Below are positions 1 to 8,333 of a stretch of 64,000 nucleotides of DNA, in pieces. The stretch is from contig NZ_LMLA01000014.1 in the NCBI RefSeq assembly GCF_001421765.1, forward strand, positions 62,001 to 126,000, read 5' to 3'. Numbering within the stretch: the first letter of the stretch is position 1; each line of letters starts with the position of its first letter. Under the pieces are notes generated by a model, which made no database searches, was not told the DNA's origin, and worked only from the letters and a program-made list of their open reading frames with translations. Position numbers and translations under genes: made by a program. The DNA comes from Sphingomonas sp. Leaf32 (GTDB lineage Bacteria; Pseudomonadota; Alphaproteobacteria; Sphingomonadales; Sphingomonadaceae).

Positions 1-2
1 TC

Positions 3-935
3 GGCGGGCAAACCGCCGACTGGTTCAACTGGCGCGCGAAGATGCAGTGGATGACGATGACGCTGCGCGACCGCTGGCAGCTCTACGACCTCGCCTCGGT
101 CGCCGTCTTCTACCTCGTGCTGTTCAAGGGGTTGCGCGATCCCAACATCGGCTATTCGCGCAATCTGGGCCTGTCGGCGCTGTTCCTGATCGCGGTCTAT
201 GTGCTGTTGCCGCGCATCGTGTTCGGATCGGCCTATGCCGATATGCGGCTGGTCCCCTATCTGTTCGGGATCAGCCTGATCGCGCTCCGGCCCAAGCCCG
301 GCCTGTCGATCCGCCACGCCGGGGTGCTGGCGGCGATCGGCCTGGCGATCTTCGTCGGGCGGATGGGGGCGACGACGGCCAGCTTCTGGCTGTACGACCG
401 CGACTACAACCGCGAACTGGCGGCGCTGGACCATGTGCCGGTCGGCGCGCGGCTCGTCACGTTCGTTGGGGAAACCTGCTACAACGAATGGCGCATGACC
501 CGCGTGCAGCATTTGCCGGGCATGGCGCTCGCCCGCCGGCTGGCCTATGCCAACGATCAATGGTCGATGGCCGGCGGACAGTTGCTGACGGTCAAGTACA
601 AGGAAGCGCGCGGGTTTTCGCACGATCCTTCGGAACTGGTCACCGACGTCAAATGCCCGCGCGAATATTGGCGGCCGGTCGCGGCGGCGCTGTACAAGTT
701 CCCGCGCGACGCGTTCGATTATGTATGGCTGATCCGGCCGCCCAAATATGACCGGCGGCTGGAACAGGGGCTGATCCCGCTGTGGCGCAACGGCAGCTCC
801 GCGCTGTTCCGCATCGACCATAGCGTGCCGCCGCCCGTGCTGACATGGAGCGATCTGGGCAATCGTCCGTTCGCCAAACCCCGCCGCCGCCCATCGCGAC
901 AGATGGCGGCCAACGAACCGGTAAGGAAAGACTGA
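3..935 (+). CDS. Membrane protein, C-terminal part (5' end outside window)
   Basis: The frame is open to the left edge, so the true start lies outside; the first in-frame ATG is at 42. The visible 310 residues start with a basic stretch, then carry about three to four hydrophobic segments within the first 120 residues (around VAVFYLVLF, LFLIAVYVLL, LVPYLFGISLIAL and VLAAIGLAIFVG), followed by a roughly 180-residue soluble tail with two cysteines (GETCYNEW and DVKCPREYW). The layout, a membrane block followed by a soluble tail, would fit the end of a polytopic membrane protein such as a glycosyltransferase-39-like protein, but I do not recognise a family. The stop overlaps the next ATG by one base (TGATG), suggesting cotranscription. 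Confidence 0.65.
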   Translation, partial: GGQTADWFNWRAKMQWMTMTLRDRWQLYDLASVAVFYLVLFKGLRDPNIGYSRNLGLSALFLIAVYVLLPRIVFGSAYADMRLVPYLFGISLIALRPKPGLSIRHAGVLAAIGLAIFVGRMGATTASFWLYDRDYNRELAALDHVPVGARLVTFVGETCYNEWRMTRVQHLPGMALARRLAYANDQWSMAGGQLLTVKYKEARGFSHDPSELVTDVKCPREYWRPVAAALYKFPRDAFDYVWLIRPPKYDRRLEQGLIPLWRNGSSALFRIDHSVPPPVLTWSDLGNRPFAKPRRRPSRQMAANEPVRKD

Positions 936-1261
936 TGGACCTGCTGAACAACGCCCTGAAGCTGGCCGGCCAATTCGACCTGCCCGCCATTGCCGAAAAG
1001 GCTGGGATTTCGCAGGAACAGGTGCAGACCGTCCTCGGCCTGCTGGCGAAGTTCGCCGGCCACGCCGATCCCGCGCAGGAAGCCGCCGACCATAGCGGCG
1101 TGTCGCGCCACCAGATCGAGGCGATCCTGTCCGAAGTCGGCGGTCCCGATGCACTGGGCCAGTTCGCGCAGCTGCTGGGCCTCGACATCAATCCCGGTGC
1201 GCTGGGCGGGATCGGCGACATGCTGCCCGGTGGGCTGGGCGGGCTGATGGGCCGGAAGTAG
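935..1261 (+). CDS. Small helical protein of unknown function
   Basis: A 108-residue protein. The ATG at 935 is chosen because it overlaps the preceding stop (TGATG) and is preceded by the Shine-Dalgarno sequence aaggaa at 923-929; an upstream in-frame ATG at 845 would bury 90 bp inside the previous gene. The product is predicted helical with a repeated Leu/Ala pattern, a central HADPAQEAADHSG segment, and a Gly-rich end (GALGGIGDMLPGGLGGLMG). No signal peptide or catalytic motif is visible. The Gly-rich tail recalls DUF937/YidB-type small proteins, but this resemblance is weak. Its function is unknown. Confidence 0.7.
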   Translation: MDLLNNALKLAGQFDLPAIAEKAGISQEQVQTVLGLLAKFAGHADPAQEAADHSGVSRHQIEAILSEVGGPDALGQFAQLLGLDINPGALGGIGDMLPGGLGGLMGRK

Positions 1262-1287
1262 GGCGAAGCGCCCCGCCGCCACGGCGG

Positions 1288-1430
1288 CATCCCAGCGCAG
1301 GCTGGGATATCAACGGTTCACTGCTGGTATCTGCTCGATCTGACAAACGTCGCCCCAGCGAAGGCTGGGGCCTCAAGCGGTTCCTGCCGCGCGCTAAACC
1401 CGGAAGATTCCAGCCTTCGCTGGGATGACG
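1288..1430. repeat. REP-like intergenic palindromes
   Basis: Three copies of the dispersed palindrome occur between the plus-strand gene ending at 1261 and the minus-strand gene ending at 1459. One core is CATCCCAGCGCAGGCTGGGA (1288-1307), the second is CCCCAGCGAAGGCTGGGG (1352-1369), and the third is the inverted form CCAGCCTTCGCTGGGATGAC (1410-1429). Each can form a hairpin. Its place between convergent genes fits a transcription-termination or REP role. Confidence 0.75.
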
Positions 1431-1458
1431 TTCCTGTCCAATAAAGATCAGTCCGCCG

Positions 1459-2589
1459 CTACGACCGCCGGAACGGGGTCATCTCGCTCAGAAACGCCTG
1501 CTCCTGCCCCACCGCCGCACGTTCCCGCTCCAGAAACTCGGCCACGGCCGCACTAAAGCCCGGATCGGGCAGGAAATGCGCCGACCAGGTCGTCACCGGG
1601 ACATAGCCACGCGCCAGCTTGTGTTCGCCCTGCGCGCCCGCCTCGACCCGCTGCAGCCCGCGCGCGATGGCGGCGTCGATCGCCTGATAATAGCACAGTT
1701 CGAAATGGAGGAACGGCACCTCCTCCACCGCGCCCCAGTAGCGCCCGTAGAGCGCATCGCTCCCGATCAGGTTGAGCGCCCCCGCGATCGGCCGCCCATC
1801 GCGTTCGGCCAGGATCAGCAGCACGTCGTCGCCCATCGTTTCCGACAGCAGCGAAAAGAAGCGGCGCGTCAGATAGGGGCGGCCCCATTTGCGGCTGCCG
1901 GTATCCTGATAGAAGCTCCAGAAGGCGTCCCAATGCGCCTCGGTCAGATTGCGGCCGCTCAGGTGCCGCACGGTCAGCCCGTCCAGCGCGGCGGCGCGTT
2001 CCTTGCGGATCGCCTTGCGCTTGCGGCTGGCGAGATCGTTCAGGAAATCGTCGAAGCTGCCATACTCGCGATTGGCCCAGTGGAACTGCGTGCCTGCCCG
2101 CGTCAGCCAGCCCGCCGCCTCGAACGCCGGCAATTGCCCTTCGTCGAGGAAGGTCGCGTGGGCGGAGGACAACCCGTTCTGCCGCACCACCGCCTCGACC
2201 GCACCGATCAGCGTACCCGCCTGGCCCGGATCGCGCAGCAGCAGCCGGGGACCGGGTACGGGGGTAAAGGGCGCCGCGATCTGGAGCTTGGGATAATAGT
2301 CGCCCCCGGCCCGCTCCCATGCGTCGGCCCAGGCATGGTCGAACACATATTCGCCCTGGCTGTGTCCCTTGGCATAGGCCGGTGCGATCGCCAGCGGCAC
2401 GCCATCGGCATCGTCGACGATGATCGGCAGCGGTTGCCAGCCCGATCCCGGCCCGACGCTGCCCGATTCCTCCAACGCCGACAGGAAGGCATGGCATAGG
2501 AACGGATTGCCCTTGCCCGCGCAGGCGTCCCACTGGTCGGCGGGCACGGCGCGGACGCCGTCGGCGATGCGGGCGGTGATGGTCGTCAC
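1459..2589 (-). CDS. FemAB-like / GNAT-fold acyltransferase (DUF482 family)
   Basis: About 376 residues from the GTG at 2589 (VTTITARIADGV). A longer reading from 2661 would translate the upstream REP palindrome, so it is rejected. The sequence matches the DUF482/FemAB-like family often annotated as peptidoglycan-related N-acetyltransferases: an NPFLCHAFLSALEESG segment near the N-terminus, a central basic SRKRKAIRKERA stretch, then FYQDTGSRKWGRPYLTRRFF and HFELCYYQAIDAAIARG with a glutamate-rich GAQGEHKLARGY close to the end. The real substrate is not known for most members. It is the last gene of the minus-strand chain sseA, metC-like, mscS, and follows mscS across a REP element, so it may be expressed separately. 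Family assignment is firm, function is not. Confidence 0.8.
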   Translation of the reverse strand: MTTITARIADGVRAVPADQWDACAGKGNPFLCHAFLSALEESGSVGPGSGWQPLPIIVDDADGVPLAIAPAYAKGHSQGEYVFDHAWADAWERAGGDYYPKLQIAAPFTPVPGPRLLLRDPGQAGTLIGAVEAVVRQNGLSSAHATFLDEGQLPAFEAAGWLTRAGTQFHWANREYGSFDDFLNDLASRKRKAIRKERAAALDGLTVRHLSGRNLTEAHWDAFWSFYQDTGSRKWGRPYLTRRFFSLLSETMGDDVLLILAERDGRPIAGALNLIGSDALYGRYWGAVEEVPFLHFELCYYQAIDAAIARGLQRVEAGAQGEHKLARGYVPVTTWSAHFLPDPGFSAAVAEFLERERAAVGQEQAFLSEMTPFRRS

Positions 2590-2633
2590 ATGGGCAAGAT
2601 AGGGGGTGGCGGCACGCTCCGGTAGCCCCCACG

Positions 2634-2730
2634 CGTCATCCCGGCGCAGGCCAAGATCCACGGATACGAACGGCTTCGCAAGGTTCGCTACATCGGTCCG
2701 TCCATGGATTCCGGTTTTGCCGGAATGACG
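2634..2730. repeat. REP-like inverted repeat between mscS and acyltransferase gene
   Basis: Left arm starts CGTCATCCCGGCGCAGGCC at 2634 and the right arm ends TTTTGCCGGAATGACG at 2730. The arms are imperfectly complementary and enclose about 55 bp. It belongs to the same dispersed family as the elements at 11954 and 38147. Confidence 0.7.
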
Positions 2731-2736
2731 AGCGGG

Positions 2737-4017
2737 TCAGTCCTTCGTCACCTTCAACCCGTCCTTGAACATCAACTCCCGCCGGGGCACCGGAATCTTG
2801 ATGCCGTGTTCGGCGAACAGGTCCCACAACCGGTTGAGCACGTCCGACCGGACATTGCCGACCCCCTGTTCCGGATCGCTGATCCACGCGAGGACTTCAT
2901 GCTCGACGGCATATTCACCGTACGAGATCAGCCAGACATTGGGCGCCGGGCTGCGCAGCACCCGCGCGCTTTCCTTGGCGGCCTGCAACATCAGCTTCTG
3001 CGCCAGCCGCAGGTCGGTTTCATACCCCACCCCGACCGGGATGCGCACCCGGACGTTGCGGTCGGAAAAGGACCAGTTCTCCACCTCCTGCGTCATCAGA
3101 TTCTCGTTGGGGATCAGATGCTCCTTGCCGTCGCGGGTGATGACCGACACCGCGCGCACCCCGATCTTGTTCACCCAGCCGAAGCTGTCGCCAACGACGA
3201 TCACGTCGCCCGGCTTGATCGACCGGTCCATCAGCAGGATGATACCCGCGATCAGGTTGCCGACCGTCTTCTGCAACCCGAAGCCGACCGCGAGGCCCAG
3301 CCCACCCGAAAAGATCGCAAAGGTCGTCAGGTCGATGCCGAGCAGGTCGATCCCGAAGAAGAAGGCGGTGATGATGACCGCGATCGACGCCAGCTTCTGC
3401 GCCAGCAGCTTCTGCGCGGGGTCGAGGCTCCGCGCCTGTCCCACCGCATGGCCGACCAGCTTGTTGGCGACGCGCACCACCGCGTAGAGGACCACGGCGG
3501 TCAGCAGCGTGCTGACCAGCGCCAACAGCGACAATCGCCGCCGCCCGACCGAAAAGCCGATGGCGTCGAGCGTGGTGGTGATCGGCTCCAGCCCGCCGAC
3601 CGACCGCGCCAGCACGGCGACGAACAGGATCGACGACACCGCCCATGCCAGCCAGCGGGCGAGGTTGACGCCGCGCAGCAACTGCATCGCCAGCCGCGCG
3701 ACCGCCGCCGCCAGCGCGAGGCCGACGACGATATCGCCGAGCGCGCCCCAGTCGCGGACCTGCGCCACGAGGGCGAGGGCGATGACCGCCACCAAATGCC
3801 GGACGATGTCGCACATGCGGGTGGCAAGGCCGACGGCATGATCGCCGACCCGGTCGCGCCACAGCGCCGTCAGATGCGGGCCGGCCCAGCGCCCGGCCAG
3901 CCAGCCGAGCAGCAGCGCAAGCAGCACCAGCCCCGCCACGATGCCGGCCTCGACCAGTTCCCGCCCGTCGGCCACCGGCAGTCCCTGTCCGGCCAGCCCG
4001 GCGGCAAGGTCGTTCAC
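2737..4017 (-). CDS. Small-conductance mechanosensitive channel, MscS family
   Basis: A 426-residue inner-membrane channel that would gate with membrane tension and release solutes during osmotic downshock. Four to five hydrophobic segments precede the MscS core; the pore-lining TM3 is clear at FSGGLGLAVGFGLQ, followed by the beta domain signature MDRSIKPGDVIVVGDSFGWV and the NENLMTQEVENWS loop. The N-terminal extension makes it longer than E. coli MscS (286 residues), nearer to YbdG/YnaI-type channels. The start is GTG at 4017, which overlaps the metC-like stop by 4 bp (GTGA), so the two genes should be translationally coupled. A link between the channel and sulfur amino-acid enzymes is not explained by known biology. 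Confidence 0.9.
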   Translation of the reverse strand: MNDLAAGLAGQGLPVADGRELVEAGIVAGLVLLALLLGWLAGRWAGPHLTALWRDRVGDHAVGLATRMCDIVRHLVAVIALALVAQVRDWGALGDIVVGLALAAAVARLAMQLLRGVNLARWLAWAVSSILFVAVLARSVGGLEPITTTLDAIGFSVGRRRLSLLALVSTLLTAVVLYAVVRVANKLVGHAVGQARSLDPAQKLLAQKLASIAVIITAFFFGIDLLGIDLTTFAIFSGGLGLAVGFGLQKTVGNLIAGIILLMDRSIKPGDVIVVGDSFGWVNKIGVRAVSVITRDGKEHLIPNENLMTQEVENWSFSDRNVRVRIPVGVGYETDLRLAQKLMLQAAKESARVLRSPAPNVWLISYGEYAVEHEVLAWISDPEQGVGNVRSDVLNRLWDLFAEHGIKIPVPRRELMFKDGLKVTKD

Positions 4018-5207
4018 CGCGCCGCCCGGAACCGCGCAAGGCCGGCGGACAGGTCGGCGATCAGGTCGTCGACATTTTCCAGCCCGATCTGCAACCGGAT
4101 CATCGGCCCTTCGGTCTCCGCGCGGGTGACGGTGCGATAACGATGCGGATCGATCGGCAGCGCGAGGCTTTCGAAGCCGCCCCAGCTATAGCCGATGCCG
4201 AACAGCGTCAGCCCGTCGATCAGCGCGACCCGGCCGGCATCGCTGCCGCCGTTGAGGACGAAGGCGAACAGCCCGGCACTGCCCCGGAAATCGCGGGTGA
4301 AGATGTCGTGCCCCGGACAACCGGGCAGGGCGGGATGCAGTACCCGCGCGACCTCCGGCTGGTCCGCCAGCCACCGGGCGATGCGGATCGACGATTCGCC
4401 GTGCTGCTTCAGCCGCACCGCCATGGTGCGCAGGCCGCGCGCGCCGAGCGCCGCGTCGTCCGGGCCGACATGCTGCCCCAACTGATAGGTCGCGTCGCGC
4501 AACGCCTGCCAATGCGAGGCGGCGGCGGTGGCCGATCCCAGCATCGCGTCGGAATGGCCGACGACATATTTGGTGCAGGCCATGATCGTCACATCGACGC
4601 CGTGCGCCATCGCCGGAAACAGCAGCGGCGTGGCCCAGGTATTGTCGAGGATGGTGGTGATGCCGCGTCCGCGGGCGATGGCGGTCATCGCCGGCACGTC
4701 CTGCACCTCGAAGGTCAGGCTGCCGGGGCTTTCGAGGAACAGCACCTTCGTCGCCGGGGTCATCAGCTCGGCGATCCCTGCGCCGACCATCGGGTCGTAG
4801 AGCGTCGTGGTGACGCCGATCGTCTTGAGGATACCCTGCGCAAAGGCGCGGGTCGGGTCATAGGCGCTGTCGGGCAGCAACAGATGGTCGCCGGGCTTCA
4901 GGAACGCCAGCAGCGCGGTGGTGATCGCCGCGACGCCGGACGGATAGAGCAACGTGCCCTCCGCCCCCGGCTCCAGCTCGGTCAGCGCCTCGGCCAGCGA
5001 CCATTGCGTCGGGGTGCCGCGCCGGCCGTAATAGAGGCGGTGGTGGGTATCCGCCCCTGCCGCCGCGCGCAGGTCGGCGACATCGTCGTACAGGATCGTC
5101 GACGCGCGCCAGACCGGCACGTTGACCACGCCCCCGGTCCATTCATCGCGGCGGCCGCCGGTGACGACCCGCGTCTCCGGCGCGTTCGAGGGGTCGGTGC
5201 TGCTCAT
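4014..5207 (-). CDS. metC: Cystathionine beta-lyase (PLP, Cys/Met metabolism family)
   Basis: A 397-residue fold-type I PLP enzyme. By family it would split cystathionine into homocysteine, pyruvate and ammonia. Features visible: phosphate-binding region YPSGVAAITTALLAFLKPGD near 88, ILDNTWATPLLF near 187 with the PLP-ring aspartate, and the Schiff-base lysine K213 in ACTKYVVGHSD. The length fits MetC. The ATG at 5207 overlaps the stop of sseA by 4 bp (ATGA), and its own stop overlaps mscS (GTGA), so three genes form one translationally coupled unit. Related members (cystathionine gamma-lyase or synthase, methionine gamma-lyase) share the motifs; the WGGFESL stretch near the C-terminus (GIGYSWGGFESLA) is typical of MetC. 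Confidence 0.85.
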   Translation of the reverse strand: MSSTDPSNAPETRVVTGGRRDEWTGGVVNVPVWRASTILYDDVADLRAAAGADTHHRLYYGRRGTPTQWSLAEALTELEPGAEGTLLYPSGVAAITTALLAFLKPGDHLLLPDSAYDPTRAFAQGILKTIGVTTTLYDPMVGAGIAELMTPATKVLFLESPGSLTFEVQDVPAMTAIARGRGITTILDNTWATPLLFPAMAHGVDVTIMACTKYVVGHSDAMLGSATAAASHWQALRDATYQLGQHVGPDDAALGARGLRTMAVRLKQHGESSIRIARWLADQPEVARVLHPALPGCPGHDIFTRDFRGSAGLFAFVLNGGSDAGRVALIDGLTLFGIGYSWGGFESLALPIDPHRYRTVTRAETEGPMIRLQIGLENVDDLIADLSAGLARFRAAR

Positions 5208-6025
5208 GCCGTCACCTTCGGCGTCTGCGGGTCGGCGGCCCATTCGGTCCAGCTCCCATCATACAACGCGGCGTCGCGCCCCAGCAGGTGCAGGGCAAAG
5301 GCGGGGATCGCGGCGGTGATGCCCGACCCGCAGGTGGTGGTGATCGGCCGGTCGAGATCGACGCCCGCATCGGCGAACAGCGCCGCGAGTTCCTCCGGCG
5401 ACCGCCATGTGCCGTCGTCATGGAAGAAGCGGGCATAATGCAGGTTGGTGCTGCCCGGAATATTGCCCGATGGCAGCCCGCGCGGATCAGGCTCGCTGCC
5501 GTCGAACCGCGCCGGCGAGCGGGCATCGACCAGTTGCGCGCTGTCATCGGCCAGCACCATCGCCTTGGTCCGTACCGGCGCCAGATCGGGATCGGCATCG
5601 AACCGGGTCGGTGTCGCCTGATCGACGCCGGCTTCCACCGGCCGCCCCTCGGCCTGCCATTTGGCGAAACCGCCATCGAGGATCGCGACCGGCAACGCGC
5701 GGGCGAAGCGGCGCAACAGCCACCATGCCCGCGCCGCCGTATGGTGCGGCGAATGGTCATACAGCACGACCTGCACATCGTCGTTCAGCCCCAGCGCCCC
5801 CAGCCGCGCCGCGAGCTTCTCGGCGGCGGGCAGCGAGGTCGCCTGCCCCGTCGACAGCGCGCGCAGGTCGAGGAAGCGCGCGCCCGGGATATGCGCGGCG
5901 GCGAACTCGGCGGCTTCGTCGCGGGGCGGGTCGCCCTGTACGGGCACGAAGGTCGCGTCGAGGACGACCAGGCCAGAAGTACCGATCCGGTCGGCGAGCC
6001 ATGCGGTGGAAACGAGCGGTTGCAT
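5204..6025 (-). CDS. sseA: 3-mercaptopyruvate/thiosulfate sulfurtransferase
   Basis: A 273-residue two-rhodanese-domain protein. The second domain bears the catalytic loop with C232 in CGSGIT, the form typical of mercaptopyruvate sulfurtransferase rather than thiosulfate-specific rhodanese (CRxGxT). The inactive N-terminal rhodanese domain is recognisable from HIPGARFLD and VVLYDHSPHHTAARAWW; NIPGSTNLHY marks the second. The ATG at 6025 is chosen because the longer open frame from 6199 would include a REP palindrome and lacks family similarity. It is the first gene of the chain sseA, metC-like, mscS, so sulfane-sulfur transfer and cystathionine cleavage are coexpressed. Confidence 0.88.
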   Translation of the reverse strand: MQPLVSTAWLADRIGTSGLVVLDATFVPVQGDPPRDEAAEFAAAHIPGARFLDLRALSTGQATSLPAAEKLAARLGALGLNDDVQVVLYDHSPHHTAARAWWLLRRFARALPVAILDGGFAKWQAEGRPVEAGVDQATPTRFDADPDLAPVRTKAMVLADDSAQLVDARSPARFDGSEPDPRGLPSGNIPGSTNLHYARFFHDDGTWRSPEELAALFADAGVDLDRPITTTCGSGITAAIPAFALHLLGRDAALYDGSWTEWAADPQTPKVTA

Positions 6026-6088
6026 GGAGGAAGGCTTAGGCCGCCTCGCACGCTGGTCAAGCATCGGGACAGCTAATCCACGTCTATT

Positions 6089-6172
6089 CGTACCCCCCGC
6101 ACAGGCGGGGTCCAGGGTCGAACAAGCGGCCGCCCGCGATTGGCTCTGGATCCCCGCCTGCGCGGGGATGCG
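6089..6172. repeat. REP-like inverted repeat between photolyase and sseA
   Basis: Arms CCCCCCGCACAGGCGGGGTC (6093-6112) and ATCCCCGCCTGCGCGGGGAT (6150-6169) are each palindromic and related to one another. It lies just after the photolyase stop (6174, minus strand) and before sseA, so it could also act as a terminator. Confidence 0.7.
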
Positions 6173-6173
6173 C

Positions 6174-7721
6174 TCAACCCTCGTACCGGGGCTGCTCATC
6201 CAGCGCCTTCAGAAACCCCTTCGCCTGCCCGCGCAACGCCTGCTGCGTATCCTCGGCCATCTTATCCCATGTCCTATACGGCATCGCCATGCGGTGATTG
6301 CTGCCCAGCTTCTCCCGATTGCGAGCGATGAAGTCCCAATAGAGCGCGTTGAACGGACAGGCATCGGGACCGGTACGCTGCTTCACGTCATAACGGCAGG
6401 ACCGGCAATAATCGGACATGCGGTCGATATAGGCACCCGACGACGCATAGGGCTTCGACCCCAGCAGCCCGCCATCGCCGAACTGGCTCATTCCCAGCGT
6501 ATTGGGCAGTTCGACCCATTCATAGGCATCGGCATAGACCTCCAGATACCAACGATGCACCTGCTGCGGATCGGCGCCGATCAGCAGTGCGAAATTGCCG
6601 GTAATCATCAGCCGCTGGATATGATGGGCATAGGCCTTGTCCAGCGTCTGCCCGATCGCTTGGCCCAGGCAATGCATGTCGGTGTCGCCGGTCCAGTAGA
6701 ATGCCGGCAGGTCGCGCTTCGCATTGAAAAAGTTGCGCGTGACGTAATCCGGCCCCTCGCGCCAATAGATGCCGCGCACGAATTCGCGCCAGCCGATGAT
6801 CTGGCGGATGAAACCTTCGGCGGCGTTGATCGGCACCTTGCCCGCCGCATATTCCTTCTCGACCGCCCGACAAAGGTCGAGCGGGTCGAGCAGCCCGGCA
6901 TTGAGGTAGGGCGACAGGACCGCGTGCCACAGATAGGGTTCGCCGGTCAGCATCGCGTCCTGATTGTCGCCGAACCCCGGCAGCGCATGGGTCAGGAACG
7001 CGCGCTGCTGGCGCAGCGCATCCTTGCGCGTCACCGCGAAATCGAACCCGTCGAGCGTGCCCGCATGATCGCCGAACCGCTCGGCGACCAACGCCAGCAC
7101 CTCCTGCGTCACAGCGTCGGGGGTGAATGACAAGGGTCGGGGGATCAGCAGGTCGCGCTTCGCGGCCTTGCGGTTGTCGTGGTCGAAATTCCACTTGCCG
7201 CCGACCGGCTTGGCCCCGTCCATCAACAGACCGGTTTCGCGGCGCATCTCGCGGTAGAAAAACTCCATGCGCAGTTCGCGCCGGTCGTCGGCCCATGCCC
7301 TGAACCGGTCGTGGGTGCACAGGAAGCGCGTGTCGGCCTTGATCGAGACGGGGATGCCGAAGATCGTCTCCCACGCCTCCAGCATCGCCTGCACCCGCCA
7401 TTCGCCGGCTTCGGTTACGACGATCCGGGTCGGATCGTGCCGCTCGACCGCGCGGGCGATCTCGCCGGTAAAGCTGCCGGCATTGTCGGGATCGTCCAGC
7501 CGGACATAATCGACCGTCCACCCCTTCTCGGTCAGCGCGGTGGCGTGGTGGCGCATCGCCGCGAACAAAAACGCGATCTTCTTGGGATGATGGCGGACAT
7601 AGGTCGCTTCCTCGACCACCTCCATCATCAGGATCGTGGCGGTGTCGGGATCGGCATCTTCCAGCGACGACAGCTGGAGCGACAATTGATCGCCCAGTAT
7701 CGGGATCAGCACCCGTTCCAT
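6174..7721 (-). CDS. phrB: Fe-S cluster bacterial (6-4) photolyase / CryPro
   Basis: A 515-residue cryptochrome/photolyase-family protein of the FeS-BCP group typified by Agrobacterium PhrB, which repairs (6-4) UV photoproducts using FAD and blue light. The four cluster cysteines align almost residue-for-residue with the Agrobacterium enzyme: C351, C439, C442 and C455 (HCLGQ, YCRSCRYD, GPDACPFN). The conserved His pair in KAYAHHIQRLMITGNFALL (near 366) is present, as are GKWNFDHDNR and the FAD-region IIGWREFVRGIYW. The ATG at 7721 fits the family N-terminus (RVLIPILGDQLS). It is transcribed divergently from queF with only 29 bp between starts. Confidence 0.92.
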   Translation of the reverse strand: MERVLIPILGDQLSLQLSSLEDADPDTATILMMEVVEEATYVRHHPKKIAFLFAAMRHHATALTEKGWTVDYVRLDDPDNAGSFTGEIARAVERHDPTRIVVTEAGEWRVQAMLEAWETIFGIPVSIKADTRFLCTHDRFRAWADDRRELRMEFFYREMRRETGLLMDGAKPVGGKWNFDHDNRKAAKRDLLIPRPLSFTPDAVTQEVLALVAERFGDHAGTLDGFDFAVTRKDALRQQRAFLTHALPGFGDNQDAMLTGEPYLWHAVLSPYLNAGLLDPLDLCRAVEKEYAAGKVPINAAEGFIRQIIGWREFVRGIYWREGPDYVTRNFFNAKRDLPAFYWTGDTDMHCLGQAIGQTLDKAYAHHIQRLMITGNFALLIGADPQQVHRWYLEVYADAYEWVELPNTLGMSQFGDGGLLGSKPYASSGAYIDRMSDYCRSCRYDVKQRTGPDACPFNALYWDFIARNREKLGSNHRMAMPYRTWDKMAEDTQQALRGQAKGFLKALDEQPRYEG

Positions 7722-7750
7722 TCGTGCGCCGTCCCTTCTACATGGGGGCC

Positions 7751-8194
7751 ATGGACCCGAAATTTCTTGGCCAGGCCAGCCCGCTACCGACCACGCCGGA
7801 AGCCGCCGAACTCGATTATGTTCCCAACCCGCGCGCCACGCCGTATGTGGTGCGCTTCACCGCGCCCGAATTCACCTCGCTGTGCCCGGTGACCGGCCAG
7901 CCCGATTTCGCGCATCTGGTGATCGATTACGTGCCCGCCGCGACCATCGTCGAATCGAAATCGCTGAAACTCTTCCTCGGCAGCTTCCGCAACCACGCCG
8001 CCTTCCACGAGGATTGCACCGTCGGCATCGCCGAACGGCTGGTGGCGGAAATGCAGCCGGTGTGGCTGCGCATCGGCGGTTACTGGTATCCGCGCGGCGG
8101 CATTCCGATCGACGTCTTCTGGCAGTCGGGGGAACCTCCGAAGGCGGTTTGGATTCCCGATCAGGACGTGCCGGGATATCGCGGGCGCGGGTGA
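7751..8194 (+). CDS. queF: NADPH-dependent 7-cyano-7-deazaguanine (preQ0) reductase
   Basis: A 147-residue type I QueF that reduces preQ0 to preQ1 in queuosine synthesis for tRNA wobble position 34. Key residues are visible: nucleophile C45 in LCPVTGQPDFA with the adjacent Asp, the QueF signature ESKSLK at 68-73, and the conserved NH..HED (81-88). Start is uncertain: ATG 7751 has a G-run four bases upstream, ATG 7742 and GTG 7724 are also in frame. Because the divergent photolyase starts at 7721, the promoter of one gene must sit within or just upstream of the other. Confidence 0.92.
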   Translation: MDPKFLGQASPLPTTPEAAELDYVPNPRATPYVVRFTAPEFTSLCPVTGQPDFAHLVIDYVPAATIVESKSLKLFLGSFRNHAAFHEDCTVGIAERLVAEMQPVWLRIGGYWYPRGGIPIDVFWQSGEPPKAVWIPDQDVPGYRGRG

Positions 8195-8333
8195 CCCGTC
8201 GCTGCGGCGAAACGCCCTGACACAGAATCGTGTCGCAGCGCACAATTCTTGCAACCATTCACCGTGTCGAAATGTTTCTATTTGCGGACACCGCCGATAC
8301 CGCGCGGACCCCGCAACGCAAAGAGGAACACTG

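Noticed and set aside
2704..4140. Plus-strand frame of 478 codons over mscS
   Set aside because: Antisense to a clear MscS gene; no motif, unlikely composition.
7721..7751. preQ1 riboswitch before queF
   Set aside because: There are only 29 bases between divergent starts, too short for the aptamer.
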